Shown here piece after piece: positions 63,138 through 64,000 of a stretch of 64,000 nt of DNA. Location: assembly GCA_002778785.1 (NCBI GenBank), contig PEZS01000008.1, forward strand, positions 103,777-167,776, given 5' to 3'. The stretch comes from Bdellovibrionales bacterium CG10_big_fil_rev_8_21_14_0_10_45_34 (GTDB taxonomy: Bacteria > Bdellovibrionota > Bdellovibrionia > Bdellovibrionales > 1-14-0-10-45-34). Position numbers and translations under genes: made by a program. Below the pieces are notes generated by a model. It saw only the letters and a program-made list of their open reading frames with translations, was not told where the DNA came from and made no database searches. Within the stretch, counting starts at the first letter, position 1, and each line of letters opens with the position of its first letter.

Positions 63138-64000
63138 ATGATTCACAAAGCATTTCAAGTAACAAACGACCCGCTCAAACTCAGTCAGCTTTCGATTGAT
63201 GAATTGCATAACCAAACCAAAGAAGCCGTGGCCCGAGAGCGTGACGCTCTTGTCAAAGTGCTCCACCACTTGCGCGAAGTTGAACGCAGAAAGCTTTTTT
63301 CAATCTACAAACGTCAAAGCCTTTTTGACTATTGTGTTTCGGAGCTTGGGTATTCGGAAGGTGCCGCTAGCAGGAGAATTCAAGCCATGAGATTCATTCA
63401 CGAAATACCCGAGGTCGAAGAGAAGGTTGCATCTGGCAAACTTTCCCTTACGAATATCGCGCAAGCTCAAAGCTTCTTTAGAGAAGTTAAGAAACAAAAA
63501 ACTCAAGCGACTCTGACTAGTCAACAAATCGAGACGATAGACAAACTCAAAGTGTTAAAATGTCTAGAGTCAAAGTCCTCCAGGCAAGGACAGCAATATT
63601 TGTGTACACTAGATCGCTCTGCTGCAAAGATAAAAGAAAGTACGCGCGAAGTTGCTCCCGACCTAACCCAGGTGACATTTAATATGGATGCTGAGCTGAA
63701 GAATCTCCTTCAGAATGTTCGCACTTTGCTTGGTCCTAAAGCCGCAAGGGCAAATTAGTCAAACCTAATTCTAGAGATGGCCAAGGTTTCAGAGCAAGCC
63801 TTGCTGGAAAAGAAATTCGGAAAGAAGGGCGCTAAAGAAATGAAGTCGCCAGAGTTGGACTCTCCGTCTGCAACCCCGGCGCCGGAGAGAAGCGAAAACC
63901 CAAGATACATTTCAAGAGAGACTAAAAGACAGCTCTGGATCAAGTACCAAGGCAAGTGCAGTCGGTGCAGTAGCAAAGGGAACTTAAACGTCGATCACAT
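63138..64000 (+). pseudogene. HNH endonuclease interrupted by an in-frame TAG (3' end outside window)
   Basis: ATG-63138 with GGAGG 5 nt upstream opens a 206-codon frame ending at TAG 63756-63758. The N-terminal part (LSIDELHNQTKEAVARERDALVKVLHHLREVERRKLF, then FDYCVSELGYSEGAASRRIQAM) matches the helical domain that precedes an HNH nuclease in a family common in Bdellovibrio relatives. Beyond the TAG the same frame stays open to the window edge and encodes MAKVSEQALLEKKFGKKG, RYISRETKRQLWIKYQGKCSRC and NLNVDH, the start of the HNH domain. So one nonsense codon splits the gene. It may be decayed, or read through at low level. Confidence 0.8.

Overview
The window looks like chromosomal DNA of a Gram-negative, probably predatory or Bdellovibrio-like bacterium (Bdellovibrionota / former Deltaproteobacteria). 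The basis is a serine/threonine kinase with an HRDISPQN catalytic loop and PEGA repeats, many lipoproteins and beta-barrel proteins ending in aromatic residues, DUF3015 and DUF4105 proteins, an LpxH-type enzyme (so lipid A is made), and an HNH endonuclease of the type common in that group. This placement is inferred from protein families, not from a marker-gene tree. No rRNA, tRNA or CRISPR array was seen.

Layout. (1) 1-9.4 kb, minus strand: a compact, largely overlapping gene string coding for a membrane sensor-like protein, a degenerate GGDEF protein, alanine racemase, the MlaE/MlaF/MlaD lipid transporter, PurH and a partial GYF/TPR protein. (2) 9.7-17.9 kb: nadB, a DUF3015 protein, a DUF4105 (Lnb-like) membrane protein, two alpha/beta hydrolases, pyrE and a small outer-membrane protein. 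(3) 17.9-23.9 kb: an AddAB-type helicase-nuclease pair. (4) 23.9-33.7 kb: an envelope region with three paralogous PorV/TraF-like outer-membrane proteins, two lipoproteins and, between them, an MNIO (DUF692) peptide-modification operon: two 67-residue secreted precursor peptides, the MNIO enzyme, its DUF2063 partner and an M1-type metallopeptidase, preceded by a leader with an attenuator-like hairpin. (5) 33.8-45.8 kb: coaE, a phosphopantetheinyl transferase, a PEGA kinase, an acyl-CoA synthetase, a complex inverted repeat, a beta-barrel protein coupled to a 1287-residue lipoprotein, and nadK. (6) 46-60.8 kb: recN, an M28 peptidase, an LpxH-like enzyme and the division/cell-wall cluster mraY-murD-ftsW-murG-murC-murB-ftsQ-ftsA-ftsZ. 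(7) 60.8-64 kb: an accessory segment with a HigBA toxin-antitoxin pair, a nucleotidyltransferase, a 17-bp tandem repeat and an HNH endonuclease gene interrupted by an in-frame stop.

How the parts relate. The dcw genes make and polymerise peptidoglycan precursors and assemble the Z ring; alr supplies the D-alanine for them, and LpxH and Mla serve the outer membrane. CoaE and the phosphopantetheinyl transferase are adjacent steps of CoA production and use. The most unusual unit is the MNIO operon at 28.1-32.4 kb. Its precursors share a near-identical signal peptide and a CX4C pair, but their tails differ (CGSEGCGG type versus a DHG repeat). It resembles the copper-linked bufferin systems without being an obvious copy of them. 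The second notable point is that the canonical dcw gene order stops at mraY and is replaced upstream by accessory genes.
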